Below, piece by piece: positions 7,477 through 21,321 of a stretch of DNA of 64,000 bases. How positions within the stretch are numbered: position 1 is the stretch's first letter; the number at the start of each line of letters is the position of its first letter. Both the position numbers and the translations under genes were made by a program. The notes under the pieces are model-generated. The model searched no databases. It was given only the letters and a program-made list of their open reading frames with translations, and had not been told where the DNA came from. Origin of the DNA: Rhodococcus oryzae (GTDB lineage: Bacteria; Actinomycetota; Actinomycetes; Mycobacteriales; Mycobacteriaceae); contig NZ_SUMD01000003.1 in NCBI RefSeq assembly GCF_005049235.1, positions 124,001 through 188,000 of the forward strand, read 5' to 3'.

Positions 7477-8272
7477 GGCCGTTCTCCTCGATGAACTGGT
7501 GGCCGGCGTCCTCCCTGGGCTCGAGACGCACGGCATGGCCGTGCATCTGCCCCGGCGGCGGCTCGACCGCGACGACGGGAGGCGCAGGCTTCGGTTGGGT
7601 GTCGACGTGTTCGGTCGGCCACCGCCGGACTCTCCGGGCCCGCACCGCGACCCCGGCACCCGCGGCCGCGGCGACGGAGGTCAATCCGACCGCGGCGATC
7701 ATGGCGACCTGCGGGGAGTCGGCCGAGCCGGGCGTGCCGTTCTCGTCGGTGGTCGACGGACCACGACCGGGCGTGAGAGTCGGACCCGGTTCGGACTGTC
7801 CCCCTGTCACGGTTCCTCCCGCGGGCGCACCGGTCGGGCCCGGCGCCGGCGTCGACGCATCGTGCTGCGAGCCGCGGGCGCCGGTGTTCGGCGTCATCTC
7901 GGCGGTGCCGGTGACATCTGTCGATGCGGGGCCCGGCCGTCCCGGCGCGGGCGGGACGGGTGCCACCGGGGGTGGTTCGGGTGCGGGTGGGACCGGCGGT
8001 GGTTCGGGTGCGGGTGGGACCGGGGGTGGTTCGGGTACGGGTGGGACCGGCGGCACCGGAAGTGGTTCGGGCACGGGTGGGATCGGCGGCAGCGGGGGGA
8101 ACTCGAGGTCGCCTGGCCCCGGCACATCGGGCAATTCGGGGAGGGCTCGCACCGGCAGCGCGGCGGACCGCTGTTGCGGCGCAGCCTCGGACTCTGGCGA
8201 GAACAGGCCGAGCGCCAGTGTGACAACGGCGACAGCCAGCACGGACGCCATCGACCAGGATGTAGTTCGCAT
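7463..8272 (-). CDS. Secreted/anchored proline-rich repeat protein
   Basis: A 269-residue surface protein of unknown function. Residues 1-30 are a signal peptide (TLALGLFSPESEA-A). Residues about 45-115 are a low-complexity stretch of PVPP / PEPPPVPPA repeats, in DNA a run of GGTGGGACCGG-like units around 7960-8100. A Thr/Gly/Pro-rich linker follows (about 115-185), then one hydrophobic segment (VAMIAAVGLTSVAAAAGAGVAV, about 190-212) and a basic cytosolic tail. The layout is signal peptide, extended wall-spanning stalk, membrane anchor. ATG 8272 follows GGGGATGAG. It is translationally coupled to the 205-aa gene. The repeats are prone to length change. Confidence 0.8.
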   Translation of the reverse strand: MRTTSWSMASVLAVAVVTLALGLFSPESEAAPQQRSAALPVRALPELPDVPGPGDLEFPPLPPIPPVPEPLPVPPVPPVPEPPPVPPAPEPPPVPPAPEPPPVAPVPPAPGRPGPASTDVTGTAEMTPNTGARGSQHDASTPAPGPTGAPAGGTVTGGQSEPGPTLTPGRGPSTTDENGTPGSADSPQVAMIAAVGLTSVAAAAGAGVAVRARRVRRWPTEHVDTQPKPAPPVVAVEPPPGQMHGHAVRLEPREDAGHQFIEENGRDQN

Positions 8273-8423
8273 CGATACTCATCCCCTGGGGCCAGATCAC
8301 ATGATCGGGCCTGAGTAAGACATTGCCACCGGGTTCCGGACCGGGCACGCGTAGTCGACTACCCGAGTCCGGCGCGGCCGTGGCGAGTGGCTGTGGCCGA
8401 CGGCGGACCGCGATCCGCACCAT

Positions 8424-8429
8424 TAGGGT
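8424..8429 (+). promoter_or_regulatory. -10 hexamer of a leaderless pta promoter
   Basis: TAGGGT fits the actinobacterial TANNNT -10 and ends seven bases before ATG 8437, which places the transcript start on or next to the A of the start codon. This supports ATG 8437 over the longer upstream readings. Confidence 0.55.
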
Positions 8430-8436
8430 GGACGCC

Positions 8437-10529
8437 ATGGCATCCGCGGAGTCGGCAGTCTCGAGCATCTACATCGCCTCCCCAGAGGGCGATACCGGGA
8501 AATCGACCATCGCGCTCGGCGTGCTGCAGATGCTCAGCGGCTCGGCCGCCCGGGTGGGGGTGTTCCGGCCGATCGCGCGTTCCACCGACGAGCCGGACTA
8601 CATCCTGGAGTTGCTGCTCGACCACACGTCCGCGGATCTCAGCTATGAGCAGTGCCTCGGCGTCACCTACGAGCAGGTGCACGCCGATCCGGAGCTGGCG
8701 CTCAGCGAGATCGTCTCGCGCTACCACGATGTCGCGGAACAGTGCGATGCCGTGGTGATCATCGGCAGCGACTACACGGACGTCGCCAGCCCGAGCGAGC
8801 TGAGCTACAACGCCCGGATCGCGGTGAACCTGGATGCACCGGTGCTGCTCGCGCTCCGCGGGTCGGGTCGGACCCCCGACGAGGTGTTGCAGCTGGCGCA
8901 GATCTGCGCGGCCGAGCTGCGCGCCCAGCACGCCCACCTGGTTGGCATCGTCGCGAACCGCTGCGACCCCGCCCGGCTCGGCGAGGTGACGACGGCACTG
9001 GAGCCGATGGCGGTGCCCGCATGGACCCTGCCCGAGATCCCGCTGCTGGTCGCGCCGACCATGGGTGAGCTGCTGACCGCGGTCGACGGCGAGCTGTACA
9101 GCGGGGATCCCGAGCTGCTGCAGCGGGAAGCGCTGCGGGTGATGGTCGGCGGGATGACCGCCGAGCACATCCTCGAGCGGCTGTCGGAGGGCGTGGTGGT
9201 GATCGCCCCGGGCGATCGGTCCGACGTGCTGCTCGCGATGGTCAATGCCCATGAGGCGGAAGGTTTTCCGTCGCTCGCCGGGATCATCATGAACGGCGGC
9301 ATCGCGCCGCACCCCGCCATCGCGAAGCTCGTCGCCGGCCTCAAGCCGCGGTTGCCGATCCTCACCACCGACCTCGGGACATTCGACACCGCCAGCGCGG
9401 CCGCGCAGGCCAGGGGACGTGTCGGGGTCGGCTCGCAGCGCAAGGTGGACACCGCGCTGAGCCTGATGGAGCAGCGTGTGAACGCGGCCGACCTGCTGGC
9501 CCGACTCGAGGTCGCCAGGCCCGAGGTGGTGACCCCGCAGATGTTCGAGTACCAGTTGATCGAGCGGGCCAGGGCGGACCGCAAGCACATCGTGCTGCCG
9601 GAGGGGGACGACGACCGGATCCTGCGGGCGGCCGGACGGTTGTTGCAGCGCAAGGTCGCCGACCTGACCATCCTCGGGGAGGAGGGCCCGGTGCGCAGGC
9701 GCGCCGCTGAGCTCGGCGTCGACCTGAGCGCGGCCACGGTGCTCGACCCGACGAACTGCGAGTACACCGATCAGTTCGCCCAGGAGTACGCCCGGCTGCG
9801 GGCGCACAAGGGGATGACCGTCGAACGTGCCCGCGAGGTGATGGCCGACATCTCCTACTTCGGAACGATGATGGTGCAGTTGGGGATCGCGGACGGCATG
9901 GTTTCCGGTGCCGCGCACACCACAGCGCACACGATCCGGCCGTCGTTCGAGATCATCAAGACCGCGCCAGGTGTCTCGACCGTCTCGAGCATCTTCCTGA
10001 TGTGCCTGGCCGACCGGGTGCTGGCCTACGGCGACTGCGCGGTCGTGCCGGACCCGACGTCGGAGCAGCTGGCGGACATCGCGATCTCCTCGTCGCAGAC
10101 CGCGGCCCAGTTCGGCATCGACCCGCTGATCGCGATGCTGTCGTATTCGACCGGCGACTCGGGCTCCGGCGCGGAGGTGGACAAGGTCCGGGAGGCAACG
10201 GTCCTGGTCCGCGAGCGGCGGCCGGACCTGTTGGTGGAGGGGCCGATCCAGTACGACGCGGCCATCGAGCCGACGGTGGCGAGCACGAAACTGCCCGATT
10301 CGAAGGTGGCTGGCCGGGCGACGGTGTTCGTGTTCCCCGATCTGAACACCGGGAACAACACGTACAAGGCGGTGCAGCGCAGCGCGGGGGCCGTCGCGGT
10401 CGGCCCGGTCCTGCAGGGCCTGAGGAAACCGGTCAACGACCTGTCCCGCGGCGCGCTGATCCAGGACATCGTCAACACGGTCGCCATCACGGCGATCCAG
10501 GCGCAGGGCGTCGAAGAAGGGGGTCAGCG

Positions 10530-10533
<4 letters not shown>
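8437..10533 (+). CDS. pta: Phosphate acetyltransferase (long form)
   Basis: Interconverts acetyl-CoA plus phosphate and acetyl phosphate plus CoA; works with AckA for acetate overflow or assimilation. It has 698 residues, three-domain type: an N-terminal P-loop region ([19 protein letters not shown], residues 10-30), a DRTGG-like middle domain (about 220-340) and the catalytic PTA_PTB domain (about 370-695) with [20 protein letters not shown] and [17 protein letters not shown]. tuberculosis Pta is about the same length. Its stop overlaps the GTG of ackA, so the two are co-translated. The leaderless -10 supports the chosen ATG. Confidence 0.97.
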
Positions 10534-11747
<1,214 letters not shown>

Positions 11748-11821
11748 TTTTCGGCCGGCTCGCGGGTCTATACCCCTGAAGCCCACCAGAGACGAACAAC
11801 AACCGAAGAGGAGCGAGTCCC

Positions 11822-12418
11822 ATGCGCATCGTTATCAGCGAGTTCATCAGCTTGGACGGCGTCGTGCAGGCACCGGGTGGACCCGAGGAGGACACCGACG
11901 GTGGATTCGCCCACGGCGGCTGGTCGCACCCGTTCTTCGACCCGGAGGTGGTCGGCGGTGCGTTCGATGATGCGTTGAGCAAGGCCGAGGCGCTGCTGTT
12001 CGGACGCCGGACGTGGCAGACGATGGCGGGGGCGTGGCCCGAGCGGGCCGGTGACCCGTTCGCCGACAAGATGAACGCGATCGCGAAGTACGTCGTGTCC
12101 GACTCCCTGGGCGAGGACGAGCTGACGTGGGAGAACACTACGCGGATCACCGGCGACGAGGCCGTTGCCCGTATCCGGGAGCTGCGCGCGACCGAGGGCG
12201 GCGACCTGGTGGTCATGGGCAGCCCCACCCTGGTGCGAACCCTCCTGCAGGAGGGCCTTGTCGACGAGCTCCGACTCATGGTGATGCCGGTGCTGCTCGG
12301 CGGCGGGAAGACGATCTTCCCCGACGGCGGCAAGCTGAACAGCCTCGAGTTGGTCTCCACCGCCATCAGCCCCGCGGGTGTGCACGTCTGCACCTACCGG
12401 CCGGTCACGGAGGGCTAG
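11822..12418 (+). CDS. RibD C-terminal / dihydrofolate-reductase-like protein
   Basis: A 198-residue NADPH-binding reductase-fold protein of the RibD_C (PF01872) group. It contains the opening strand MRIVISEFISLDGVVQAPGG, LLFGRRTWQTM, YVVSDSLGEDELTWENTT, VMGSPTLVRTLL and DELRLMVMPVLLGGGKTIFPDG, all characteristic. Stand-alone members are widespread in actinobacteria and most have no defined substrate; some reduce folate- or deazaflavin-like compounds. GAGGAGCGAG lies just before ATG 11822. It is inserted between ackA and pknG and ends at a hairpin shared with pknG. Confidence 0.9.
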   Translation: MRIVISEFISLDGVVQAPGGPEEDTDGGFAHGGWSHPFFDPEVVGGAFDDALSKAEALLFGRRTWQTMAGAWPERAGDPFADKMNAIAKYVVSDSLGEDELTWENTTRITGDEAVARIRELRATEGGDLVVMGSPTLVRTLLQEGLVDELRLMVMPVLLGGGKTIFPDGGKLNSLELVSTAISPAGVHVCTYRPVTEG

Positions 12419-12420
12419 AT

Positions 12421-12457
12421 GCGCGGTGGTCCCCGTCCGATCGGGCGGGGACCGCGC
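12421..12457. terminator. Bidirectional hairpin between convergent genes
   Basis: A GCGCGG...TCCCCG arm pairs with CGGGGA...CCGCGC around a GATC loop, with one three-base bulge and one mismatch. It starts 3 bp after the RibD-like stop and ends 10 bp before the pknG stop. No T-tract follows on either side, as is common in high-GC actinobacteria. Confidence 0.6.
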
Positions 12458-12466
12458 GATGTCCGC

Positions 12467-15875
<3,409 letters not shown>

Positions 15876-15879
<4 letters not shown>

Positions 15880-17231
15880 TGGTACTCCCGAAGCCGTGGC
15901 CACAGTCCGACCCCGACCCCGGCCGCGGCCACCGCGGAGAGCACGAGCGCACCGGTTCCGAGGCCGTACAGGGTCGAGTGGGCGCGGTCGATATCGGCGC
16001 GCAGCTCGCTGCGGGTCGTCATGATGGCGTCGTCGAGCGCGGCGTCGGCCCTGGCGAAGTGTGCCGTCGAGTCGTCCTCGCCGGGGCCGGTGACCACGGC
16101 AGCGGCCCCGGCCCAGTCGCCGTTGTCGAGCAGGCGCTGCACCCGCTCGTGCGCGGCGGACCAGTCCTTCCCTGCCTCGGCGGCTCGGTTGACCAGTTCG
16201 GTGGCCACCTTCACGCGGCCGTCGTTCGGGTACTCGGTCAGGATCTCTTCGAGGCGTGCCAGGTGCGTGCCGAACGCCTGCGCGTAGCCGCCCTTCACGT
16301 CGCGGCGGACGAGGCCGAGGGTCTCGTCGGCCCTGGCCTGCTGCGCGAGGATGCGCCCGGTGGTCAGCTGCATCAGCGGCCGGGCGCCCTGCTCCAGGGC
16401 CCGTCCGGTGGACGTCGAGGAGATCAGCCCGGCGATCAGCAGCCACCCGAGCAGCGCGGCGATCGCGACGGCGGACAGGATCAGTCCCGGGTTCAGCATC
16501 CGCCGGGTCCATCCGGCGAGCAGGACCAGGCCGACAACGAGGGCGATCAGCGACAGCAGGAGCAGGCCGATCGCCAGCCAGGGCGGGGTGGCGAACTCGT
16601 CCTGGTTCTGCACGACGGCCTCCGCCTGCTGGCCGTGCAGTTCCTCGGCGATCGGGAGCAGGGTCGACTGCATCATGGACGAGGCCTCGCGCAGGTACGC
16701 CGTGCCGACGGGGTAGCCGCTGCGGTTGTAGGACCGGGCCGTCTCGATCAGGCCGGTGTAGACCGGGAGCCCGGTGGACAACTCGGTGAGCAGACGCTGA
16801 CCCGACGCGTTCGTCTCGATGATGCCGCTCGAAGCCCCGATCAGGTCGGCGGCCGCCTCACCGATCGACTGCGTGTACCGGTCGCGGACCACGGCCGGTT
16901 CGATGCCGCCGAAGATGAACGCGGTGGTGGCCGCGGCGTCCGCGATCGAGAGGGAGCTGTAGAGGTTCTGGGTGGCGTTCGCCTGGGGCTCGACCTGGTT
17001 GAGCAGCGTGTCGAGGGTGCGCTGCCGGTCCGCGACCTGGATAGCGGCGACGGTGCCCGCGACGAGTGCCACCACGATCAGCGCGGTCCCGAGCGCGAGC
17101 AGCTTGGCGGGGGTCGTCCTGAGGAACTCGGACAGCCGGGTGTATCGGCCCTGGGGATCGGCAGACCCGACGGACCGCGGCGCGAGATCATCGCCGAGCG
17201 GTTCCGTCGACGGTGATTCCCGAACGGCCAC
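15876..17231 (-). CDS. glnX: GlnX membrane signalling protein
   Basis: Transmembrane partner relaying ligand occupancy of GlnH to PknG. It has 451 residues: a cytosolic N-terminus, TM1 (LLALGTALIVVALVAGTVAA, about 43-63), a large all-alpha extracytoplasmic domain (about 65-220), TM pairs near 220-245 and 255-280, a second helical region, and a last TM near 425-445. This resembles tandem four-helix-bundle sensor domains. The start at GTG 17231 (or 17234) is preceded by GGGAAGGG. First gene of the operon, divergent from mutT3, as in M. tuberculosis (Rv0412c). Confidence 0.92.
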
Positions 17232-17400
17232 CACGCACCCTTCCCAGCTGGCCCGGATGCCAGTCAAGGGGGAGCATATAAGCAGTAACTGAGCTTTGTT
17301 GTGCGTGACTGGCCTAAGTTCGGTCGTGAACGAGTTGACGAGGCGCGAGGGACCGCGTGGGGTGCGACGTGGCCGGATGTGGGGCAGGTGAACGAAGTCG

Positions 17401-18300
17401 ATGCGTGGTGACGGGGACGGCTGGGCCAGGAGCGATGACGGAATTCGGCATTGGGGCAAATTCGGCGCGGCGGGGCTGCTGCTCCGCGCTCCCGCGGCCG
17501 ACGGAACCCCGACCGTGCTCCTGCAGCACCGCGCCCAGTGGAGTCATCAGGGTGGCACCTGGGCGCTGCCCGGCGGTGCCCGCGACAGCCACGAGTCGAC
17601 CGTCCACGCCGCCATCCGCGAGGCTGAGGAGGAGGCCGGCATCCCCGGCTGCGAACTGCGGGTTCGTGCGGAACGGGTGACCTCCCGCGCCAGCAGCGGG
17701 TGGAGCTACACGACGGTGATCGCCGACGCGGCCGGTCCGCTGACGACGGTGCCGAACGGTGAGAGCACGGAACTGCGCTGGGTGCCCGAGGACGAGGTGT
17801 CGGGGTTGCTGCTGCACCCGGGTTTCGCGGCGAGCTGGCCGCAGTTGCGGAGCACCCCGGTCCGGCTGCTGCTGGACACCGCGAACGTGCTGGGTTCGCG
17901 GCCGAACGGCTGGTGGCGGGACCGGGCGGGGGCGACCGGCGAACTGCTCGCCGCGCTGGCCGCGACGCTGCCGAGGACCATCGAGCTGCCGGATGGCGGA
18001 TTCGGCTGGCTGCCGCGGATCGAGGCCGTCCTGGAGGGTCAGGCGCGCACCGTCACCGCGGTGGACGCCCGGGTGCCCGTGCACGTGGCCGCGGGCAGCG
18101 GGGACGACGAACTGGCCCTGCTGGCGGGCGCGGGCACTGAGCTGGCGATGGCCGCGGGTGGCGGCGTCGGACACCCGGCCTTCGGGGGCGCCGACGAGCA
18201 CCTGACCGTCGTGGTCACCGCGGACCGTGGGCTGCGCGAGCGCCTGCCGGAGACGGTCGTGCAGCTCTCGCCCTCGACCGTGCTGGGGTGGATGGACTGA
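17401..18300 (+). CDS. mutT3: NUDIX hydrolase fused to a PIN/NYN-like domain
   Basis: Occupies the mutT3 position (Rv0413). The N-terminal NUDIX domain, about 1-150, has a complete box from Gly59 to Ile81 (GARDSHESTV, then REAEEEAGI), so it should hydrolyse nucleoside diphosphate-linked substrates such as oxidised dGTP. Residues 154-299 carry a second module: LLLDTANVLGSRPNGWWRDR, an acidic DDE cluster at 235-237 and VVTADRGLRERL (Asp275). This is the acidic-residue pattern of PIN/NYN (YacP-like) ribonuclease domains. The fusion of nucleotide sanitation and an RNase-like module is inferred from motifs. Total 299 aa, against 217 in M. tuberculosis MutT3. Confidence 0.85.
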   Translation: MRGDGDGWARSDDGIRHWGKFGAAGLLLRAPAADGTPTVLLQHRAQWSHQGGTWALPGGARDSHESTVHAAIREAEEEAGIPGCELRVRAERVTSRASSGWSYTTVIADAAGPLTTVPNGESTELRWVPEDEVSGLLLHPGFAASWPQLRSTPVRLLLDTANVLGSRPNGWWRDRAGATGELLAALAATLPRTIELPDGGFGWLPRIEAVLEGQARTVTAVDARVPVHVAAGSGDDELALLAGAGTELAMAAGGGVGHPAFGGADEHLTVVVTADRGLRERLPETVVQLSPSTVLGWMD

Positions 18301-18318
18301 GTCCGCGCCGCGGGCCGA

Positions 18319-19026
18319 CTAGCGGCGGACGGCGTTGCGGGCCAGGGCGTCGGCCAGCGAACGGGCCGCCGCCTGTGGGTCGCGCGCCTCGGTGATCGCC
18401 CGCACCACCACGATGCGTTCGGCCCCGGCGTCGAGGATCTCGGGGAGCCGCTCCTCGTCGATGCCGCCGATCGCGAACCACGGGCGGGTCGGGTGCGAGC
18501 CGGCGGTCGAGCGGACCAGATCGATGCCCGAGGCAGTCCGGCCCGGCTTGGTCGGGGTGGCCCACACCGGCCCGGTGCAGAAGTAGTCGACGTCGTCCTC
18601 GATGGAGGCGAGCTGTGCCTGCGCGCGGCTGTGCGTCGAGCGGCCGATCACCACGTTCGGGCCGAGGATCCGGCGGGCGTAGTGCACCGGCAGGTCGCCC
18701 TGGCCGAGGTGCAGGACGTCGGCGCCTGCGGCCAGCGCCAGGTCGGCACGGTCGTTCACGGCGAGCAGCGCGCCGTGCCTGCGGGCGGCCGCGCCGAGCT
18801 CGGCCAGCGCGCCCAGTTCCTCCTGGGTCTCCATCGGGCCGAGCTTCCGCTCACCCGCCGACCCCTTGTCGCGCAGCTGGATGATGTCGACGCCACCGGA
18901 CAGCGCGGCCTCGGCGAACTTCGCGAGGTCGCCCTTGTCACGTCGGGCGTCGGTACAGAGATACAGACGGGCGGTGGCAAGGCGTTCTCGAGGGGTGAGG
19001 TGCCTGCCGGAATGCGAGGGGTGCAC
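18319..19026 (-). CDS. thiE: Thiamine-phosphate synthase
   Basis: Couples HMP-pyrophosphate with carboxythiazole phosphate to give thiamine phosphate. A 235-residue TIM barrel: [19 protein letters not shown] (pyrophosphate Lys/Arg), [24 protein letters not shown] (Gln then Gly where VHLGQEDLP is usual), STHSRAQ, and [28 protein letters not shown]. An insert (residues about 55-75, [16 protein letters not shown]) is typical of mycobacterial ThiE. GTG 19026 lies seven bases after TACCGT, so the transcript is probably leaderless and does not carry the TPP riboswitch that controls the divergent thiO operon. Confidence 0.96.
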   Translation of the reverse strand: MHPSHSGRHLTPRERLATARLYLCTDARRDKGDLAKFAEAALSGGVDIIQLRDKGSAGERKLGPMETQEELGALAELGAAARRHGALLAVNDRADLALAAGADVLHLGQGDLPVHYARRILGPNVVIGRSTHSRAQAQLASIEDDVDYFCTGPVWATPTKPGRTASGIDLVRSTAGSHPTRPWFAIGGIDEERLPEILDAGAERIVVVRAITEARDPQAAARSLADALARNAVRR

Positions 19027-19033
19027 GCTCTCA

Positions 19034-19043
19034 ACGGTAGTCT
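19034..19043. promoter_or_regulatory. Overlapping divergent -10 elements of thiE and thiO
   Basis: On the minus strand TACCGT (19039-19034) precedes the thiE GTG by seven bases. On the plus strand TAGTCT (19038-19043) would start the riboswitch transcript near 19050. The two hexamers share two base pairs, so polymerase can occupy only one promoter at a time. Confidence 0.5.
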
Positions 19044-19060
19044 CTACGCAGAGAGAAGTG

Positions 19061-19150
19061 ACACGGGAGTCCCGGCGAACGCGGGGCTGAGAGGGGGCCG
19101 CGAGCCCCGACCGTCATACCTGACCCGGATCATGCCGGCGCAGGGAGTGA
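19061..19150 (+). ncRNA. TPP riboswitch (thi box) of thiOSG
   Basis: Carries the conserved THI elements in order: ACACGGGAGTCCC (P1/P2 5' side), GGGGCTGAGAGGG (pyrimidine-binding J3/2), ATACCTGA, CCGGATCATGCCGG (pyrophosphate-side P4/P5) and CGCAGGGAGTG closing P1. The GGAG of the closing helix lies just before the thiO GTG at 19160, so ligand binding would hide the ribosome site (translational control, inferred). Confidence 0.95.
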
Positions 19151-19159
19151 GGTGGAGTA

Positions 19160-20227
19160 GTGAGCAGAACCGTCGCGGTGATCGGTGGCGGCGCGATCGG
19201 TCTGTCGATCGCGTGGCGTGCCGCCCAGGCAGGCTGGAGCGTCACCGTCCACGATCCGGCGCCCGCATCGGGGGCGTCGTGGGTGGCGGGTGGGATGCTG
19301 GCACCGCTGTCGGAGGGCTGGCCTGGCGAGGACGCGGTCCTGCAGGTCGGGGCCGCCTCGCTGGCCCGCTGGCCCGACTTCGGCGCCGAGCTCGAGACCC
19401 TGTCCGGCGAGACGCTCTTCACCTCCCATGGCTCGCTCACCGTCGCGCTGGACGCGGCCGATGCCGCGGACCTGCGGACCGTGGCCGAGTGGATCGCCGG
19501 CCAGGGCTACGAGCTGGAACTGCTCTCGCGCGCGCAGATCCGGGCCGCCCAGCCGTCGCTGGCCCCGAACATCCGGCTGGCCCTGCTCGCCGCCACCGAG
19601 TCCGCCGTCGACAACCGCGCGCTGATCGCGGCGCTGCGATCGGCCTGTGTCGCGTCGGGGGTGGAGTTCGTGGCCGAGGCGGTCACCGATCCCTTCGCCG
19701 TGGCCGCCGACCAGGTGGTGGTGTCCGCCGGTACCGCGTCCGCGCGGCTGTGGCCAGGGCTGCCGGTGCGTCCGGTCAAGGGCGAGATCCTGCGGCTGCA
19801 CCGCAGGCCCGGGGTGGCGCCAGCCCCGACCATGACCATCCGCGGCAGCGTGCACGGGCGTCCGGTGTACCTGGTGCCGCGCGGCGACGGCCTGGTGGTC
19901 GGCGCGACCCAGCACGAGTCGGGGGAGGACACCCAGGTCACCGTCGCCGGGGTCCGAGACCTGATCGCCGACGCGCAGACGCTGATGCCGAGCATCGGGG
20001 AGTACGAGCTGCACGAGTGCGCCGCCGGACTTCGTCCGATGAGCCCCGACAACCTGCCGATCATCGGCCGGGTGTCGGACCGGGTGGTGCTGGCCACCGG
20101 GCACGGGCGCAACGGCGTGCTGCTGACCCCGCTGACCGCGGACGCGGTGGTCGCCGAGCTCGACGGCGCACCATTGGCGGAGGCCAAGAGCGCCTCCCCG
20201 GAACGTTTCACCTTCAACGATGAGTGA
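19160..20227 (+). CDS. thiO: Glycine oxidase
   Basis: FAD enzyme that oxidises glycine to the dehydroglycine used for thiazole formation by ThiG. It has 355 residues with the FAD dinucleotide motif VIGGGAIGLSIAW at the N-terminus, GASWVAGGMLAPLSE, the substrate-domain VRPVKGEILRLH, and the C-terminal FAD motif ECAAGLRPMSPDNLPIIG / ATGHGRNGVLLTPLTA. GTG 19160 follows GGAGTGAGGTGG at the riboswitch 3' end. Its stop overlaps the region of the first possible thiS start. Operon thiO-thiS-thiG as in mycobacteria. Confidence 0.96.
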   Translation: MSRTVAVIGGGAIGLSIAWRAAQAGWSVTVHDPAPASGASWVAGGMLAPLSEGWPGEDAVLQVGAASLARWPDFGAELETLSGETLFTSHGSLTVALDAADAADLRTVAEWIAGQGYELELLSRAQIRAAQPSLAPNIRLALLAATESAVDNRALIAALRSACVASGVEFVAEAVTDPFAVAADQVVVSAGTASARLWPGLPVRPVKGEILRLHRRPGVAPAPTMTIRGSVHGRPVYLVPRGDGLVVGATQHESGEDTQVTVAGVRDLIADAQTLMPSIGEYELHECAAGLRPMSPDNLPIIGRVSDRVVLATGHGRNGVLLTPLTADAVVAELDGAPLAEAKSASPERFTFNDE

Positions 20228-20234
20228 GGACTCG

Positions 20235-21216
<982 letters not shown>

Positions 21217-21243
21217 CCCCGAACCCCCACGCCCTCTCAGGGT

Positions 21244-21267
21244 CGTGTCATCCCTAGGGATGACACG
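21244..21267. promoter_or_regulatory. Perfect 24-bp palindrome upstream of the ABC exporter
   Basis: Half-site CGTGTCATCCCT followed directly by its reverse complement, with no spacer. It lies 28 bp after the thiG stop and 54 bp before the ATPase ATG (21322). A spacerless dyad of this size is operator-like rather than terminator-like, since a hairpin would lack a loop. Regulator unknown; NarL/LuxR or PadR/GntR-type repressors are candidates. Confidence 0.65.
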
Positions 21268-21321
21268 GGACGCGACCTGCGGGCGATGTGCGCGGGCCGG
21301 GACTGCGGAATCCTTCACGTC

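Noticed and set aside
7950-8110. GGTGGGACCGG-type DNA repeats as an intergenic element
   Set aside because: They are the coding sequence of the Pro-rich stalk of the secreted protein on the minus strand.
10002-10529. Long plus-strand open frame upstream of ackA in its own frame
   Set aside because: It is the ackA frame extended back inside pta; the residues before GTG 10530 are low-complexity and not acetate kinase.
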